This document shows positions 15,883-25,789 of a stretch of DNA of 64,000 nucleotides, one piece after another; positions within the stretch are counted from its first letter, which is position 1; the number at the start of each line of letters is the position of its first letter. The translations under genes were made by a program, and so were the position numbers. The stretch lies in contig NZ_JAJAPW010000003.1 in the NCBI RefSeq assembly GCF_020523925.1, positions 1-64,000 on the forward strand, given 5' to 3'. The stretch is from Neotamlana laminarinivorans. Its GTDB lineage: Bacteria > Bacteroidota > Bacteroidia > Flavobacteriales > Flavobacteriaceae. A model generated the notes under the pieces. That model was given only the letters and a program-made list of their open reading frames with translations, was not told the origin of the DNA and did not search any database.

Positions 15883-18390
15883 ATGAAGCTTAAACTACTT
15901 ATTGCCCTTATATTTTTCGGAATTTTTTCTGCCCAATCTCAAACTAAAGTTAGCGGATATGTGTTTGATGAGTTTGATCAACCCGTATCTTTTGCCAATG
16001 TTATTTTTAAAGGTTCTACCCAAGGAACTATTACAGACGAAAATGGGAAGTTTTATCTAGAGTCTAGCGAAACCTGGGATGCTTTAATAGTGTCTTTTAT
16101 TGGTTACGAAACATTAAATATTTCTTTAGATAAAAAAGTGAATTACGATTTAAAATTTATTTTAAAAGAAGAAACAAGTCAACTAGATCAAGTTGTAATT
16201 TTTACCGGAAAACAATCTAAGAAAAATAATCCAGCAATTGATTTGCTTCGAAAAATTTGGGAACATAAACGTAGCAATGGCTTAAAACAATTTAAACAAT
16301 ACGAGTACGAAAAGTATGAAAAAGTAGAGTTTGATATTAATTCTGTAGATAGTGCCTTAATGAAAAGTAAGTTGTTTAAAGGTATGGAATTTGTTTTTGA
16401 CCATGTTGATACATCCAACGTAACAGGTAAAGCTTATTTGCCAATGTTTATTAATGAAGCGGTTTCTAAAGTTTATGGAGATAATATACTTAATAAAACA
16501 AAAGAAGTTTTAGAAGGAAATAAAAACTCTGGTTTTAGCGATAATCAAATTATTATCGATTTCGTAAACGATTTATATAACGATTTTAGTGTTTATGATA
16601 ATTACCTTAAGTTTTTCGACAAAAGTTTTGTAAGTCCCCTTTCAAGAACTGGAATAAACACTTACAATTACGTGTTAACAGACAGTTCTTTTATTGACGA
16701 TAAATGGTGCTACAATATAGTTTACTACCCTCGTCGTAAAAACGAATTAACCTTTAAAGGCGATTTTTGGGTAGCAGATACTACTTATGCTATAAAAGAA
16801 ATTAACCTTCAAGCTTCAAAAAGTGCTAATATTAACTGGGTTAAAGATATTTATATAGAACAAGAGTTCGAAGTACTAACCGATTCCCTTTTTCTTGTTA
16901 AGCGCGATTATATGATGAGTGACTTCTCTTTTAGTAAAAAAGATGAAGCTCAAGGTATTTATGGCAAACGAACCACTATTTACAATAATTATAAATTTGA
17001 TATTGAAAAAGATAAAAAATTCTACGATAGAGAAGTTTATAACTATAATAAAGATGTATATAATCGTGATGATGAGTTTTGGCAAAACAATCGTTTAGAA
17101 GATTTGAATAAAGACGAAAAAGGGGTTTACAAAATGCTAGACACCTTAAAGACTGTAAAAAAATTTCAAAGACTTTACAATTTGGGAAGCATTTTAGCTT
17201 CTGGTTATATAGAGTTTAACACACTCCCGCTAGATTACGGACCAATTTTTTCAACCTTCGGCTTTAACGAAGTTGAGGGTTTACGATTACGAACAGGTGG
17301 TCGTACTTATTTTGGACCAAATGATTTGTGGCGTTTAGAAGGTTTTACTGCATATGGTTTTCGTGACGATAAGTTTAAATACGGAATTTCAGGTAAATGG
17401 CTCCTCGATAAAAAAAGTCGCCTAATTATTTCTGGAGGAAACCGGCGTGATGTAGAACAAATAGGAGCAAGTTTAACAACAAGTACCGATGTATTAGGCA
17501 GAAGTTTGGCTTCATCATCAGTGGTTGGTACAAGTACTAACGACAAGTTAACGTCTATAAATTTAACAAGTCTAGCTATTGAGGCCGAACCATGGAGAAA
17601 TGTAATTTTCAGACTTTCAGGAAATTACAGAACCTTAGAGTCGGCATCACCAACCTTTAGTTTAGATTATAATACTCCCGATGGTATAGCATCAGAAATT
17701 AAGCAATACGAAAGTTCATTATCTGTATCGTACTATCCAAAGCGAAAAATGACTGGTTTTGGAGTTGAGCGAAGAATAGCAAATGACGATTTTCCTAGTT
17801 TATTTGCTCAAGTTTCCAGAGGAGATAAAAGCGTTTTTGATAGTGATTTTGATTATACTAAGGTTCAACTATCATATATACAGCCATGGCAAATAGGAGG
17901 CTTTGGGCGTTTAACCACAACTATTGAAGCTGGTAAAACATTTGGAGAAGTACCACTTGGGTTATTAAGTGTTATTCCGGGTAATCAATCATATTTTTCA
18001 ATTTATAACACATTTTCTCAATTAGATTTTTACGAATTTGTTACTGATACTTATGCTTCATTTCATTTTGAACATAATTTTAATGGACGCTTATTCTCTA
18101 GAATACCATTTTTACGTAAATTAAACTTAAGAGAAATTGTTAGTGTTCGTGGAGCATGGGGTGATTTATCTGAAGAAAATATAACCTTAAGTAATGTGCC
18201 ATCTAACCCAAATAATATTCAGCTTATTGCACCAAGAAACGAGCCTTATTATGAATATAGTTTAGGTGTTGGTAATATTTTTAAAGTGTTTAGAATTGAT
18301 TTTAATTTTAGAGGAAACTATAAAGATGATATGGCTTACCCTGAAGCTAGAAAGTTTGGAGTAACCGGAAGTTTTGGGTTTAACTTTTAA
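15883..18390 (+). CDS. DUF5686/carboxypeptidase-regulatory-like domain outer-membrane protein
   Basis: With the start at the ATG of MKLKLLIALIFFGIFSAQSQ, the protein has a signal peptide, a CarboxypepD_reg-like beta-sandwich at about residues 20-105 (VSGYVFDEFDQPVSFANVIFKGSTQGTITDENGKFYL), and a long DUF5686 region that probably ends in a beta-barrel (alternating strands, terminal Phe in GSFGFNF). An upstream ATG at 15865 would start inside the pdhB terminator and lacks a signal peptide. DUF5686 proteins are widespread in Bacteroidota and of unknown function; the N-domain is shared with TonB receptors. Length about 835. Confidence 0.88.
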   Translation: MKLKLLIALIFFGIFSAQSQTKVSGYVFDEFDQPVSFANVIFKGSTQGTITDENGKFYLESSETWDALIVSFIGYETLNISLDKKVNYDLKFILKEETSQLDQVVIFTGKQSKKNNPAIDLLRKIWEHKRSNGLKQFKQYEYEKYEKVEFDINSVDSALMKSKLFKGMEFVFDHVDTSNVTGKAYLPMFINEAVSKVYGDNILNKTKEVLEGNKNSGFSDNQIIIDFVNDLYNDFSVYDNYLKFFDKSFVSPLSRTGINTYNYVLTDSSFIDDKWCYNIVYYPRRKNELTFKGDFWVADTTYAIKEINLQASKSANINWVKDIYIEQEFEVLTDSLFLVKRDYMMSDFSFSKKDEAQGIYGKRTTIYNNYKFDIEKDKKFYDREVYNYNKDVYNRDDEFWQNNRLEDLNKDEKGVYKMLDTLKTVKKFQRLYNLGSILASGYIEFNTLPLDYGPIFSTFGFNEVEGLRLRTGGRTYFGPNDLWRLEGFTAYGFRDDKFKYGISGKWLLDKKSRLIISGGNRRDVEQIGASLTTSTDVLGRSLASSSVVGTSTNDKLTSINLTSLAIEAEPWRNVIFRLSGNYRTLESASPTFSLDYNTPDGIASEIKQYESSLSVSYYPKRKMTGFGVERRIANDDFPSLFAQVSRGDKSVFDSDFDYTKVQLSYIQPWQIGGFGRLTTTIEAGKTFGEVPLGLLSVIPGNQSYFSIYNTFSQLDFYEFVTDTYASFHFEHNFNGRLFSRIPFLRKLNLREIVSVRGAWGDLSEENITLSNVPSNPNNIQLIAPRNEPYYEYSLGVGNIFKVFRIDFNFRGNYKDDMAYPEARKFGVTGSFGFNF

Positions 18391-18401
18391 TGTTAAAAGG
18401 T

Positions 18402-19031
18402 TTAATTAATAGTCTTAATAAATATTAAGTTGTTGCTACTAGCCATTTTATTTGGGTTGCAGCCTAGTTTTCCTTCTGGAATGGGAATGCCTAATACTTT
18501 ATAATGTTCTATCCAACCGTTGTGAAATTTATTAGTTTTTGGGTCTTTAAACGTCATAGGTTCTAGCCCAAAAATACTATCAGTTTTAAAGACTTCGTAA
18601 ACATATTCCGAGCAGTAAAATCCTTCATCTTCTAAAATATAAGTAGTGTTATACGGGTTGCCTACCCAAGTTTTTGCTTGCTTAATGGCTTTATTTATAT
18701 CGTCTTTTTTTAATGATTTAATTCTATATAAATCTACGTTATAATATTCTTTATTATCTGATTTAATAAATTCATTCAAGAGTTCTTTAACTACACCTTT
18801 ATTGTAATCGGCATGGTAAACATAAGTGGTTTTGTTAGCAACCTCACAAATACCCATGTGGGTATAATTATTTTTGGCTTGAGTTTGCGTAACCTCATTT
18901 ATAGCACTAGATAGTTTGCTTGTTGTTGCACCGCGAAAAACAATATCGCCAGTTTTGATGTTTTTATTTGTTTTACAGCTAGAGCCAAGTAAGGCAAGGC
19001 CAATATAAATTAAGCAGTTTCGTAAATTCAA
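18402..19031 (-). CDS. YiiX-like permuted NlpC/P60 cysteine hydrolase, lipoprotein
   Basis: The 209-residue product carries a lipobox (LLGSSC, Cys19), so it is probably anchored in the envelope. The body resembles YiiX/YebB permuted papain-like hydrolases: the early DIVFRG start, the catalytic His in YTHMGICEV, and the catalytic Cys in GFYCSEYVYEVF near residue 135. Such enzymes cut amide or ester bonds in cell wall or lipid-linked substrates; the substrate here is unknown. It lies 31 nt downstream of the M1 peptidase gene on the same strand and may be co-transcribed. Confidence 0.82.
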   Translation of the reverse strand: MNLRNCLIYIGLALLGSSCKTNKNIKTGDIVFRGATTSKLSSAINEVTQTQAKNNYTHMGICEVANKTTYVYHADYNKGVVKELLNEFIKSDNKEYYNVDLYRIKSLKKDDINKAIKQAKTWVGNPYNTTYILEDEGFYCSEYVYEVFKTDSIFGLEPMTFKDPKTNKFHNGWIEHYKVLGIPIPEGKLGCNPNKMASSNNLIFIKTIN

Positions 19032-19062
19032 CAGTTTTTATTTAGTATTAGTGTTTTCTCTG

Positions 19063-21291
19063 TTAATTGTTTTTAGATTTAAAAGCATCAAAATTAGAAG
19101 GTTTTTCTTCTTTAGGAAAACTGTTGTTATAGTCGTCTGTATCAGCAAGTTCAAATCTTGGATCTAAATTTACTTTACTAACTTCTTTATTTTTAATAAA
19201 AGTATGTTGAATTTCGTATTCATTTCTGCGCCAAACCTCTGCAGGAAGTTTATCTGTTTCTGTTGTTCCATCGGTAAAAGTCCATTCAACAATTACCGGC
19301 ATAACTAGTCCGCCACGATTTTTTACTGTAATTTCATAAATGTTTTTGCCAGAAAGTTGTTTTCTAACTTCATCTTCGTTTAAACGAGATAAAAACTGCC
19401 CGTAGGCTTTGTCTGGAGTCTCAATCATATTTACATATTCTGGACCGTTACTAAAATCTTTTGTTTCAGTGTTAGGGTTTATTTCGCTAGCTGTAATTTT
19501 ACTTTTTGATGTCCTATTTTTATCTTCGATATTTGTATTTTCTTCGTAAACTTTAAACCACTTTACATTGCTTAATTCCATGTCTACATGGTCTGTAGTA
19601 AAAAACCAGCCTCTTATAAACCAATCTAAATCGGTAGCAGTTGCATCTTCAAGAGTTCTAAATAAATCGCTTGGGTTTGGGTGCTTGTATTTCCAACGGT
19701 TAGCATATTCTTTAAAAGCTTCGTCAAAAAGTTCTTTGCCAATTATGGTGTTTCTTAGCATTTGTAGACCAACGGTAGGTTTTTGATAAAAATTTCTTCC
19801 AAATTGATTGAATAATTCGTTGTCCGAAGCTGTCATTATTGGTCGTAAAATATTTTTATCTCCATCCATAAATGCTACAATGCTTTTTGGTGTAGTGTGA
19901 TTAAAATTAGGATAGCGTTCAGCTAGTGTTCTTTGGTGTAAAAAGGTGTTTAATCCTTCGTCCATCCACATCCATTTGCGCTCATCCGAGCTTACAATCA
20001 TAGGAAACCAATTGTGTCCAACTTCATGAATAATTGTGCTTAGCATACCTTGTTTAGCACGTTCGCTAATGTTGCCATTTTTGTCTGGTCTTCCGCCATT
20101 AAAACTTATCATTGGAAACTCCATTCCAATATTAGAGGTATTTACAGATATACAAACAGGGTAGGGGTAATCAAAAGTAGCATCAGAATATACCTCAATA
20201 GCATTTTTTATGGCTATTGTAGAGTTGTCTTTCCATACAGGAAGTCCTTCTTTTGGGTAAAGCGACATAATTAAAACATTATTGGTTTCAAGCTTTACGG
20301 CTTGCGCATCCCATAAAAACTTTCTGGAAGAAGCAAATGCAAAATCGCGAACATTTTTTGCTTTAAATTTCCATGTTTTTTGTTTTTTAGATTTTGTTTT
20401 TTCGTTTTCTATGGCTTCATCCTTAGTGATAATCATCATAGGTTTATCAAAAGTTTTTTTTGCTTTTTCCAAACGCTTTAATTGTGTTTTAGATAAAACA
20501 GACTCACTGTTTTCTAAGGTTCCTGTGGCAGCAATTATATGGTCTGCAGGCACTGTAATTTCAACATTGTAATCACCAAACTCTAGGGCAAATTCTCCTA
20601 GTTTTTGAAATTGTTGATTTTGCCAACCTTCAGTATCGCTGTAAACAGCCATTCTAGGGAACCAATGGGCAATTAAATAGGTTGTATTATCGTCTTCAGG
20701 AAAATATTCGTAGCCTTCACGAGAAAGGCGATACATACTTCTATCTGTAATTGGATAAGACCATTTAATAGCTATTGTGGTAGATGTGCCAGATTTTAAT
20801 ACGGTACTTAATTTTACCTTCATCATAGTATTATTAACAATACTTTTTAATGGGTTTCCATTTCCATCTTTAATTTCTTTTATAGTGTAACCCGCAGGGA
20901 AATCTATAGCACGGGTTAAAAGTTGCATTTTTTGAGTAGTAATAGAATCTTTAACTCTATTGTTAATCGAGCCAAAATCTTCATTTCCTTTTTTATTTAC
21001 ATTTTGCTCTAATTGTATCCATACATAGCTTAAATCATCTGGTGAATTATTAAAATAAGTAATGGTTTCTTCACCAGTTAAAATATTGGTGGTTTCGTTA
21101 ATACTGGCTTTTATTTGGTAATTAGCACGCTGTTGCCAATAAGCATTTCCGGGAGCGCCGCTAGCTGTTCTGTAAGAGTTTGGCGGAGCAATAATATTAT
21201 CTATAGGCTCAAATTTACCTTTCCAAGGTTGGGTTTGTGCAAAAGTTTGTAATGTAAAAGCTAAAAGGATTAAAAACAGAAAATTACGCAT
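19063..21291 (-). CDS. M1-family metallopeptidase (aminopeptidase-like), secreted
   Basis: The start is taken at MRNFLFLILLAFTLQTFAQTQ, which gives a proper signal peptide; an upstream ATG nine codons earlier would spoil it. The 742-residue protein has an N-terminal beta domain, the GMEFPM substrate motif and the zinc site HEVGHNWFP with the downstream Glu in MDEGLN (residues about 420-445). The C-terminal third is Bacteroidota-type. It presumably trims peptides in the periplasm or at the surface. The YiiX-like gene follows on the same strand. Confidence 0.92.
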   Translation of the reverse strand: MRNFLFLILLAFTLQTFAQTQPWKGKFEPIDNIIAPPNSYRTASGAPGNAYWQQRANYQIKASINETTNILTGEETITYFNNSPDDLSYVWIQLEQNVNKKGNEDFGSINNRVKDSITTQKMQLLTRAIDFPAGYTIKEIKDGNGNPLKSIVNNTMMKVKLSTVLKSGTSTTIAIKWSYPITDRSMYRLSREGYEYFPEDDNTTYLIAHWFPRMAVYSDTEGWQNQQFQKLGEFALEFGDYNVEITVPADHIIAATGTLENSESVLSKTQLKRLEKAKKTFDKPMMIITKDEAIENEKTKSKKQKTWKFKAKNVRDFAFASSRKFLWDAQAVKLETNNVLIMSLYPKEGLPVWKDNSTIAIKNAIEVYSDATFDYPYPVCISVNTSNIGMEFPMISFNGGRPDKNGNISERAKQGMLSTIIHEVGHNWFPMIVSSDERKWMWMDEGLNTFLHQRTLAERYPNFNHTTPKSIVAFMDGDKNILRPIMTASDNELFNQFGRNFYQKPTVGLQMLRNTIIGKELFDEAFKEYANRWKYKHPNPSDLFRTLEDATATDLDWFIRGWFFTTDHVDMELSNVKWFKVYEENTNIEDKNRTSKSKITASEINPNTETKDFSNGPEYVNMIETPDKAYGQFLSRLNEDEVRKQLSGKNIYEITVKNRGGLVMPVIVEWTFTDGTTETDKLPAEVWRRNEYEIQHTFIKNKEVSKVNLDPRFELADTDDYNNSFPKEEKPSNFDAFKSKNN

Positions 21292-21415
21292 TGTGTAAGA
21301 GGTTAAAATAGTAGGCAATATAATAAATTGTAAGCCATTTTTAAGATAAACTTTATTATTATCTTTAAACTACATCGATATAGTGATAAAATAACATACA
21401 TTAAACAGCCTTTTG

Positions 21416-21446
21416 TTGTTAAATGTTAAAGCAATTTTTACATTTG
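21416..21446 (+). promoter_or_regulatory. Promoter of the soluble pyrophosphatase gene
   Basis: TTG at 21416-21418, a 20-nt spacer, and TACATTTG at 21439-21446 match the Bacteroidota promoter consensus closely. The start codon lies 58 nt beyond the -7 box. Confidence 0.7.
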
Positions 21447-21503
21447 TGCAAGAAACCAAGCTAAATAAAAAAAACAAATCTATAACAATATATTCTTTAA
21501 GTT

Positions 21504-22031
21504 ATGAGTAAAAAAAAATCAATAACTTTTGATGTTTTAATTGAAATACCAAAAGGAAGCCGAAATAAGTATGAATACGATTTTACATTACATAAAATAC
21601 GTTTCGATAGAACATTATTTTCTTCAATGATGTATCCTGGAGATTATGGGTTTATTCCAGAAACTTTAGCATTAGATCAAGATCCTTTAGATATTTTAGT
21701 ATTGTCTACAGAGCCATCTTATCCAATGGTGGTTATGGAAGTTCGACCTATAGGAGTGTTTCATATGACTGACGAAAAAGGTCCAGATGAAAAAATTATT
21801 TGTGTTCCAGTATCAGATCCTGTTTGGAACAAACGAACAGATATTGTTGATTTAAATCCGCACAGACTTAAAGAGATAGAGCACTTCTTTCAAGTTTATA
21901 AAGATTTAGAAAAGAAAAAAGTAGATGTTGGTGGTTGGGGAAATGCAGAAGAAGCAGTTAAAATTTATCATGAGTGTGTGCAACGTTACGAAGATAGTGA
22001 GCACAAGAAAAAACGTACTTTTACTATTTAG
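21504..22031 (+). CDS. ppa: Soluble inorganic pyrophosphatase (family I)
   Basis: The 175-residue cytosolic enzyme hydrolyses pyrophosphate to phosphate, pulling biosynthetic reactions forward. It has the family I metal site DQDPLDILVLS (residues about 70-80), the earlier DYGFIPETLA, and the Lys/Arg/Tyr set in EIPKGSRNKYEYD near the N-terminus. Length is typical of bacterial hexameric enzymes. A terminator follows, then the membrane-bound pyrophosphatase gene, so two alternative fates of PPi are encoded side by side. Confidence 0.95.
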   Translation: MSKKKSITFDVLIEIPKGSRNKYEYDFTLHKIRFDRTLFSSMMYPGDYGFIPETLALDQDPLDILVLSTEPSYPMVVMEVRPIGVFHMTDEKGPDEKIICVPVSDPVWNKRTDIVDLNPHRLKEIEHFFQVYKDLEKKKVDVGGWGNAEEAVKIYHECVQRYEDSEHKKKRTFTI

Positions 22032-22072
22032 TTTAATAAAACTAAAAGCATAAATATATAATAAAATTAGTG

Positions 22073-22099
22073 AGCCATCTTTTTTAAGATGGCTTTTTT
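22073..22099 (+). terminator. Terminator after ppa
   Basis: AGCCATCTT pairs with AAGATGGCT across a TTTT loop and is followed by six T. Confidence 0.9.
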
Positions 22100-22334
22100 A
22101 TGCTTAAAATTTTGGTTTTATAATTTTCTCTTATTAAAACGAAATCTAGTATTTGCAAACTCGATAATAGAAGATGGTAATACCTGATTTTCGTCATTAA
22201 AATATTGAATTATTAGTTTAAGTAAATTAAAAATGATAAATTTTTAACTAATCACCTTTTTTTTTATAAATTTTATTTTTCTATTTTAGAGGTTCAAACA
22301 AAAATTAATTGTTTAATTAAAACCAACTAACCAC
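22100..22334 (+). other. Intergenic leader before hppA
   Basis: This is A/T-rich sequence. TATTTTAG at 22282-22289 is a poor -7 box candidate without a TTG upstream. No conserved structure was recognised. Confidence 0.3.
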
Positions 22335-24710
22335 ATGGAAAATATTCTAAAATTCTTACCACTTTTTGGAGTAATAGCCCTTGCTTTTGTATTTATTAAA
22401 AGCGCTTGGGTATCAAAACAAGATCAAGGCACAGACAAAATGAAACGCATAGCTAAAAACATTGCCGATGGTGCTATGTCTTTTCTTAAAGCCGAATATA
22501 AAATACTTTCAATTTTTGTTTTAGCAGTGGCTGTTCTTTTATTCTTTAAAGGAAATAATGAAGTAGGCTCAAATGGTATGGTAGCAGTATCATTTATAGT
22601 GGGTGCAATTTGTTCTGCATTGGCAGGTTTCATAGGTATGAAGGTGGCAACAAAAGCCAATGTTCGCACTACAAGTGCAGCCAGAACTTCCTTGGGTAAA
22701 GCATTAGAGGTTGCTTTTGCTGGTGGTGCTGTAATGGGGCTTGGAGTTGTAGGGCTTGGAGTTTTAGGTTTAAGCGGTCTATTTATTATTTACAGCGAAA
22801 TGGGCTGGGGCTTAAACGAAGTATTAAATGTTTTATCAGGATTTTCACTTGGAGCATCATCTATTGCGCTTTTTGCTCGTGTTGGTGGTGGTATTTACAC
22901 AAAAGCAGCCGATGTTGGAGCCGATTTGGTAGGTAAAGTTGAAGCTGGAATACCAGAAGATCATCCTTTAAACCCTGCCACAATTGCAGATAATGTTGGG
23001 GATAATGTTGGTGATGTTGCAGGTATGGGGGCCGATTTATTCGAGTCTTATGTGGGCTCAATAATTGGTACAATGGTTTTAGGTGCTTTTATAATTACAC
23101 CAGGTGTAGCCAATGGCATTGGAGCTGTGTACTTGCCATTAGTTTTGGCGGCTGTTGGAATTATAATGTCTATTATTGGAACCTTTTTTGTTAAAGTTAA
23201 AGATGGTGGTAATCCGCAAACAGCTTTAAATATTGGAGAATTTGGATCTGCAGGTTTAATGTTAATAGCTTCTTATTTTATAATAAATAGTTTTATTCCC
23301 GAAAGTACTGAAGGGTTGGAGCACGGAGCAACAGGTGTTTTTATTGCTGTACTCGCAGGCTTAGTAGCAGGCTTAGCAGTTGGTAAAGTCACCGAATATT
23401 ATACAGGAACTGGAAAAAAACCAGTAAATTCTATTGTAAAACAATCTGAAACAGGTTCTGCAACAAATATAATAGCAGGCTTAGGTATTGGTATGATGTC
23501 TACAGCTATTCCAATTATTTTAATTGCAGCTGCTATTTTAGTGTCACATCATTTTGCAGGCTTATATGGCATTGCCATTGCTGCTGTAGGTATGCTAGCC
23601 AACACAGGAATTCAGTTGGCTGTTGATGCCTACGGACCAATATCAGATAATGCAGGGGGCATTGCAGAAATGGCAGAATTACCAAGTGAAGTTCGTGAGC
23701 GTACCGATAAATTAGATGCTGTAGGAAATACCACAGCTGCTATTGGTAAAGGGTTTGCTATAGCATCGGCAGCTTTAACTGCTCTAGCACTTTTTGCAGC
23801 TTTCATGAAAACAGCAGGAATTACTTCTATTGATGTCTCTAAACCAAATATTATGGCAGGATTACTTGTTGGAGGTATGCTGCCATTTGTGTTTTCAGCG
23901 TTGTCTATGAATGCGGTTGGGCGTGCAGCCATGGCCATGATTGAGGAAGTACGTCGCCAATTCAGAGATATTCCACAGTTAAAAGCTGCGTTAGAAGTTA
24001 TGCGTAAATACGATTCAGATATGTCGAAAGCTTCAGAAGCAGATAGAAAAATTTTCGATGCGGCCGATGGTGTAGCAGAATATGATAAATGTGTTGCTAT
24101 TTCTACACAAGCTTCTATTAAAGAAATGATCTTTCCTGGTTTATTAGCTATAGCCGTTCCTGTAGCCATTGGTTTTGTAGGTGGAGCCGAAATGTTGGGT
24201 GGCACACTTGCGGGAGTAACTACTTGCGGTGTATTAATGGCTATTTTTCAGTCTAATGCAGGAGGCGCTTGGGATAATGCAAAAAAAACTATTGAAGAGC
24301 AAGGAAGAAAAGGCACAGATGCACACAAGGCAGCGGTTGTGGGTGATACCGTAGGCGATCCTTTCAAAGATACCTCTGGGCCTTCATTAAATATTTTATT
24401 AAAATTAATGTCTGTGGTGGCTCTTGTAATTGCGCCTAGTTTGGTTTCGAATGATGATGTTTCTGCCTATGCAATTAGTAGTGATGAAGTAAAAAAAGAA
24501 ATTAAAGTCGAAATGACTAAAAATACAGAAGATTCTGTAAAGGCCATCGTAACTACTGTTATTAATAAAAATGGAACAGAAACTATAAGTTACCAAACTT
24601 TTAAAGGAACAGAAGCAGAAGTAAAAGCAAAGGTTGAAGCTTTAAATAAAGCTGATAAGCAAGACGGTGTTTCGGTTAGTAAGAAGATAAAAAAAGAAGT
24701 TGAAAAATAG
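22335..24710 (+). CDS. hppA: Membrane-bound Na+-translocating, K+-dependent pyrophosphatase
   Basis: The 791-residue integral membrane protein couples PPi hydrolysis to ion pumping. Substrate-site motifs are seen: [64 protein letters not shown] and [22 protein letters not shown]. From known subfamily markers, Glu in DLFESY argues for Na+ transport, and Ala in [10 protein letters not shown] (Lys in K+-independent forms) for K+ dependence. About 84 hydrophilic residues follow the last membrane helix ([12 protein letters not shown]... to [13 protein letters not shown]), a tail absent from most family members. It sits downstream of ppa with its own terminator. Confidence 0.95.
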   Translation: MENILKFLPLFGVIALAFVFIKSAWVSKQDQGTDKMKRIAKNIADGAMSFLKAEYKILSIFVLAVAVLLFFKGNNEVGSNGMVAVSFIVGAICSALAGFIGMKVATKANVRTTSAARTSLGKALEVAFAGGAVMGLGVVGLGVLGLSGLFIIYSEMGWGLNEVLNVLSGFSLGASSIALFARVGGGIYTKAADVGADLVGKVEAGIPEDHPLNPATIADNVGDNVGDVAGMGADLFESYVGSIIGTMVLGAFIITPGVANGIGAVYLPLVLAAVGIIMSIIGTFFVKVKDGGNPQTALNIGEFGSAGLMLIASYFIINSFIPESTEGLEHGATGVFIAVLAGLVAGLAVGKVTEYYTGTGKKPVNSIVKQSETGSATNIIAGLGIGMMSTAIPIILIAAAILVSHHFAGLYGIAIAAVGMLANTGIQLAVDAYGPISDNAGGIAEMAELPSEVRERTDKLDAVGNTTAAIGKGFAIASAALTALALFAAFMKTAGITSIDVSKPNIMAGLLVGGMLPFVFSALSMNAVGRAAMAMIEEVRRQFRDIPQLKAALEVMRKYDSDMSKASEADRKIFDAADGVAEYDKCVAISTQASIKEMIFPGLLAIAVPVAIGFVGGAEMLGGTLAGVTTCGVLMAIFQSNAGGAWDNAKKTIEEQGRKGTDAHKAAVVGDTVGDPFKDTSGPSLNILLKLMSVVALVIAPSLVSNDDVSAYAISSDEVKKEIKVEMTKNTEDSVKAIVTTVINKNGTETISYQTFKGTEAEVKAKVEALNKADKQDGVSVSKKIKKEVEK

Positions 24711-24731
24711 TTTTAATTATAATTTTTTGAA

Positions 24732-24758
24732 AACCACGCTTTTTAGTGTGGTTTTTTT
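24732..24758 (+). terminator. Terminator after hppA
   Basis: AACCACGCT pairs with AGTGTGGTT (one G-T pair) across TTTT, followed by T-rich sequence. Confidence 0.88.
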
Positions 24759-24785
24759 ATTTTTATATCGTTATTAATATGCAAA

Positions 24786-25787
24786 ATGTTTAAAAAAGAC
24801 CCGCTTCAAATTATAGCTTTTCAAACCTATGGAACTTCAAATAGGCTGTATTTAAGAGGTCGAGCTCTTGAAGATGAAAGTATTAACTTAGAACAAAGAG
24901 GTGCATTTAAACTTATTTTTAATGCGTGGAAACGCTTTGAAACTGACGAAATAAAGCATGCTAAAATTAGGGTAAAGGTAGGAGAGAATACTATGTTTTA
25001 CACAAAAACTAATCATCGAGGTTATTTTATTATCGATGAAAAGGTAGATAATTTAATGGCTTATGCTAATAGTGAAGGTTGGGTGTCTTTGGAGTTTTCG
25101 TATGATGTGGCAAATCTTCGACGCGTAATACAAATGAATAACAAATTTCCTGGCGAAATGTTAATTCCTTGCAAAGATGCTTCATTTGGAGTTATTAGTG
25201 ATATTGATGATACCATTCTACATACAGGATTAGTTTCTATATTAAAATGGCGAGTTGTTTTTAATACGTTTTTAACTTCAGCAGGAAAGCGAATACCACG
25301 AGATGGGGCTCCAGAATTTTATCATTTATTGCATAGAGGTAAATCTGGTAAAGCAGCAAATCCTATATTTTATGTAAGTCATAGTCCATGGAATTTATAT
25401 AGGTATTTAAAATACTTTTTAAGTAAAAATAACTTTCCAAAAGGACCTATTGTATTGCGGAATTTTCCGAAACCATTTAGTAAAAAAAAGAAAGATTATT
25501 TACCGCAAAAGCAAAAGGAAATAATAAATCTTTTAGAAACCTATACTCATTTACAATTTATTTTAATTGGAGATATTGGCGAGCATGATCCATACATATA
25601 CAGGCAGTTGGCTGGAGATTATCCTAACCGTATTTTGGCTATTTATTTAATGAATGTTGAGCATAAAGGCAAAATGAAAAAAGTAAAGCATTTATTTAGT
25701 GAGTATAAAGATGTTCCTGTATTGTTAGTAGAAACTACAGAGCAAGCCATTAATCATGCTAAAAAACATGGTTTTGTAAAGGCTTAG
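24786..25787 (+). CDS. App1-type phosphatidate phosphatase domain protein (DUF2183)
   Basis: The 333-residue protein has an N-terminal beta-rich region (about 1-125) and a C-terminal HAD-like App1 catalytic domain. The nucleophile motif is VISDIDDTILHTG (about residues 137-149), followed by FYVSHSPWNLYRYLKYFL and ILIGDIGEHDPYIY, all hallmarks of the yeast App1/DUF2183 family. App1 in yeast is a phosphatidate phosphatase; the bacterial substrate is unknown. No signal peptide is visible, so it is likely cytosolic. Its stop is 3 bp from the stop of the convergent kinase gene. Confidence 0.87.
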   Translation: MFKKDPLQIIAFQTYGTSNRLYLRGRALEDESINLEQRGAFKLIFNAWKRFETDEIKHAKIRVKVGENTMFYTKTNHRGYFIIDEKVDNLMAYANSEGWVSLEFSYDVANLRRVIQMNNKFPGEMLIPCKDASFGVISDIDDTILHTGLVSILKWRVVFNTFLTSAGKRIPRDGAPEFYHLLHRGKSGKAANPIFYVSHSPWNLYRYLKYFLSKNNFPKGPIVLRNFPKPFSKKKKDYLPQKQKEIINLLETYTHLQFILIGDIGEHDPYIYRQLAGDYPNRILAIYLMNVEHKGKMKKVKHLFSEYKDVPVLLVETTEQAINHAKKHGFVKA

Positions 25788-25789
25788 GT

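Noticed and set aside
23630-24205. 191-residue minus-strand frame inside hppA
   Set aside because: Antisense to strongly conserved pyrophosphatase motifs, with no recognisable domain.
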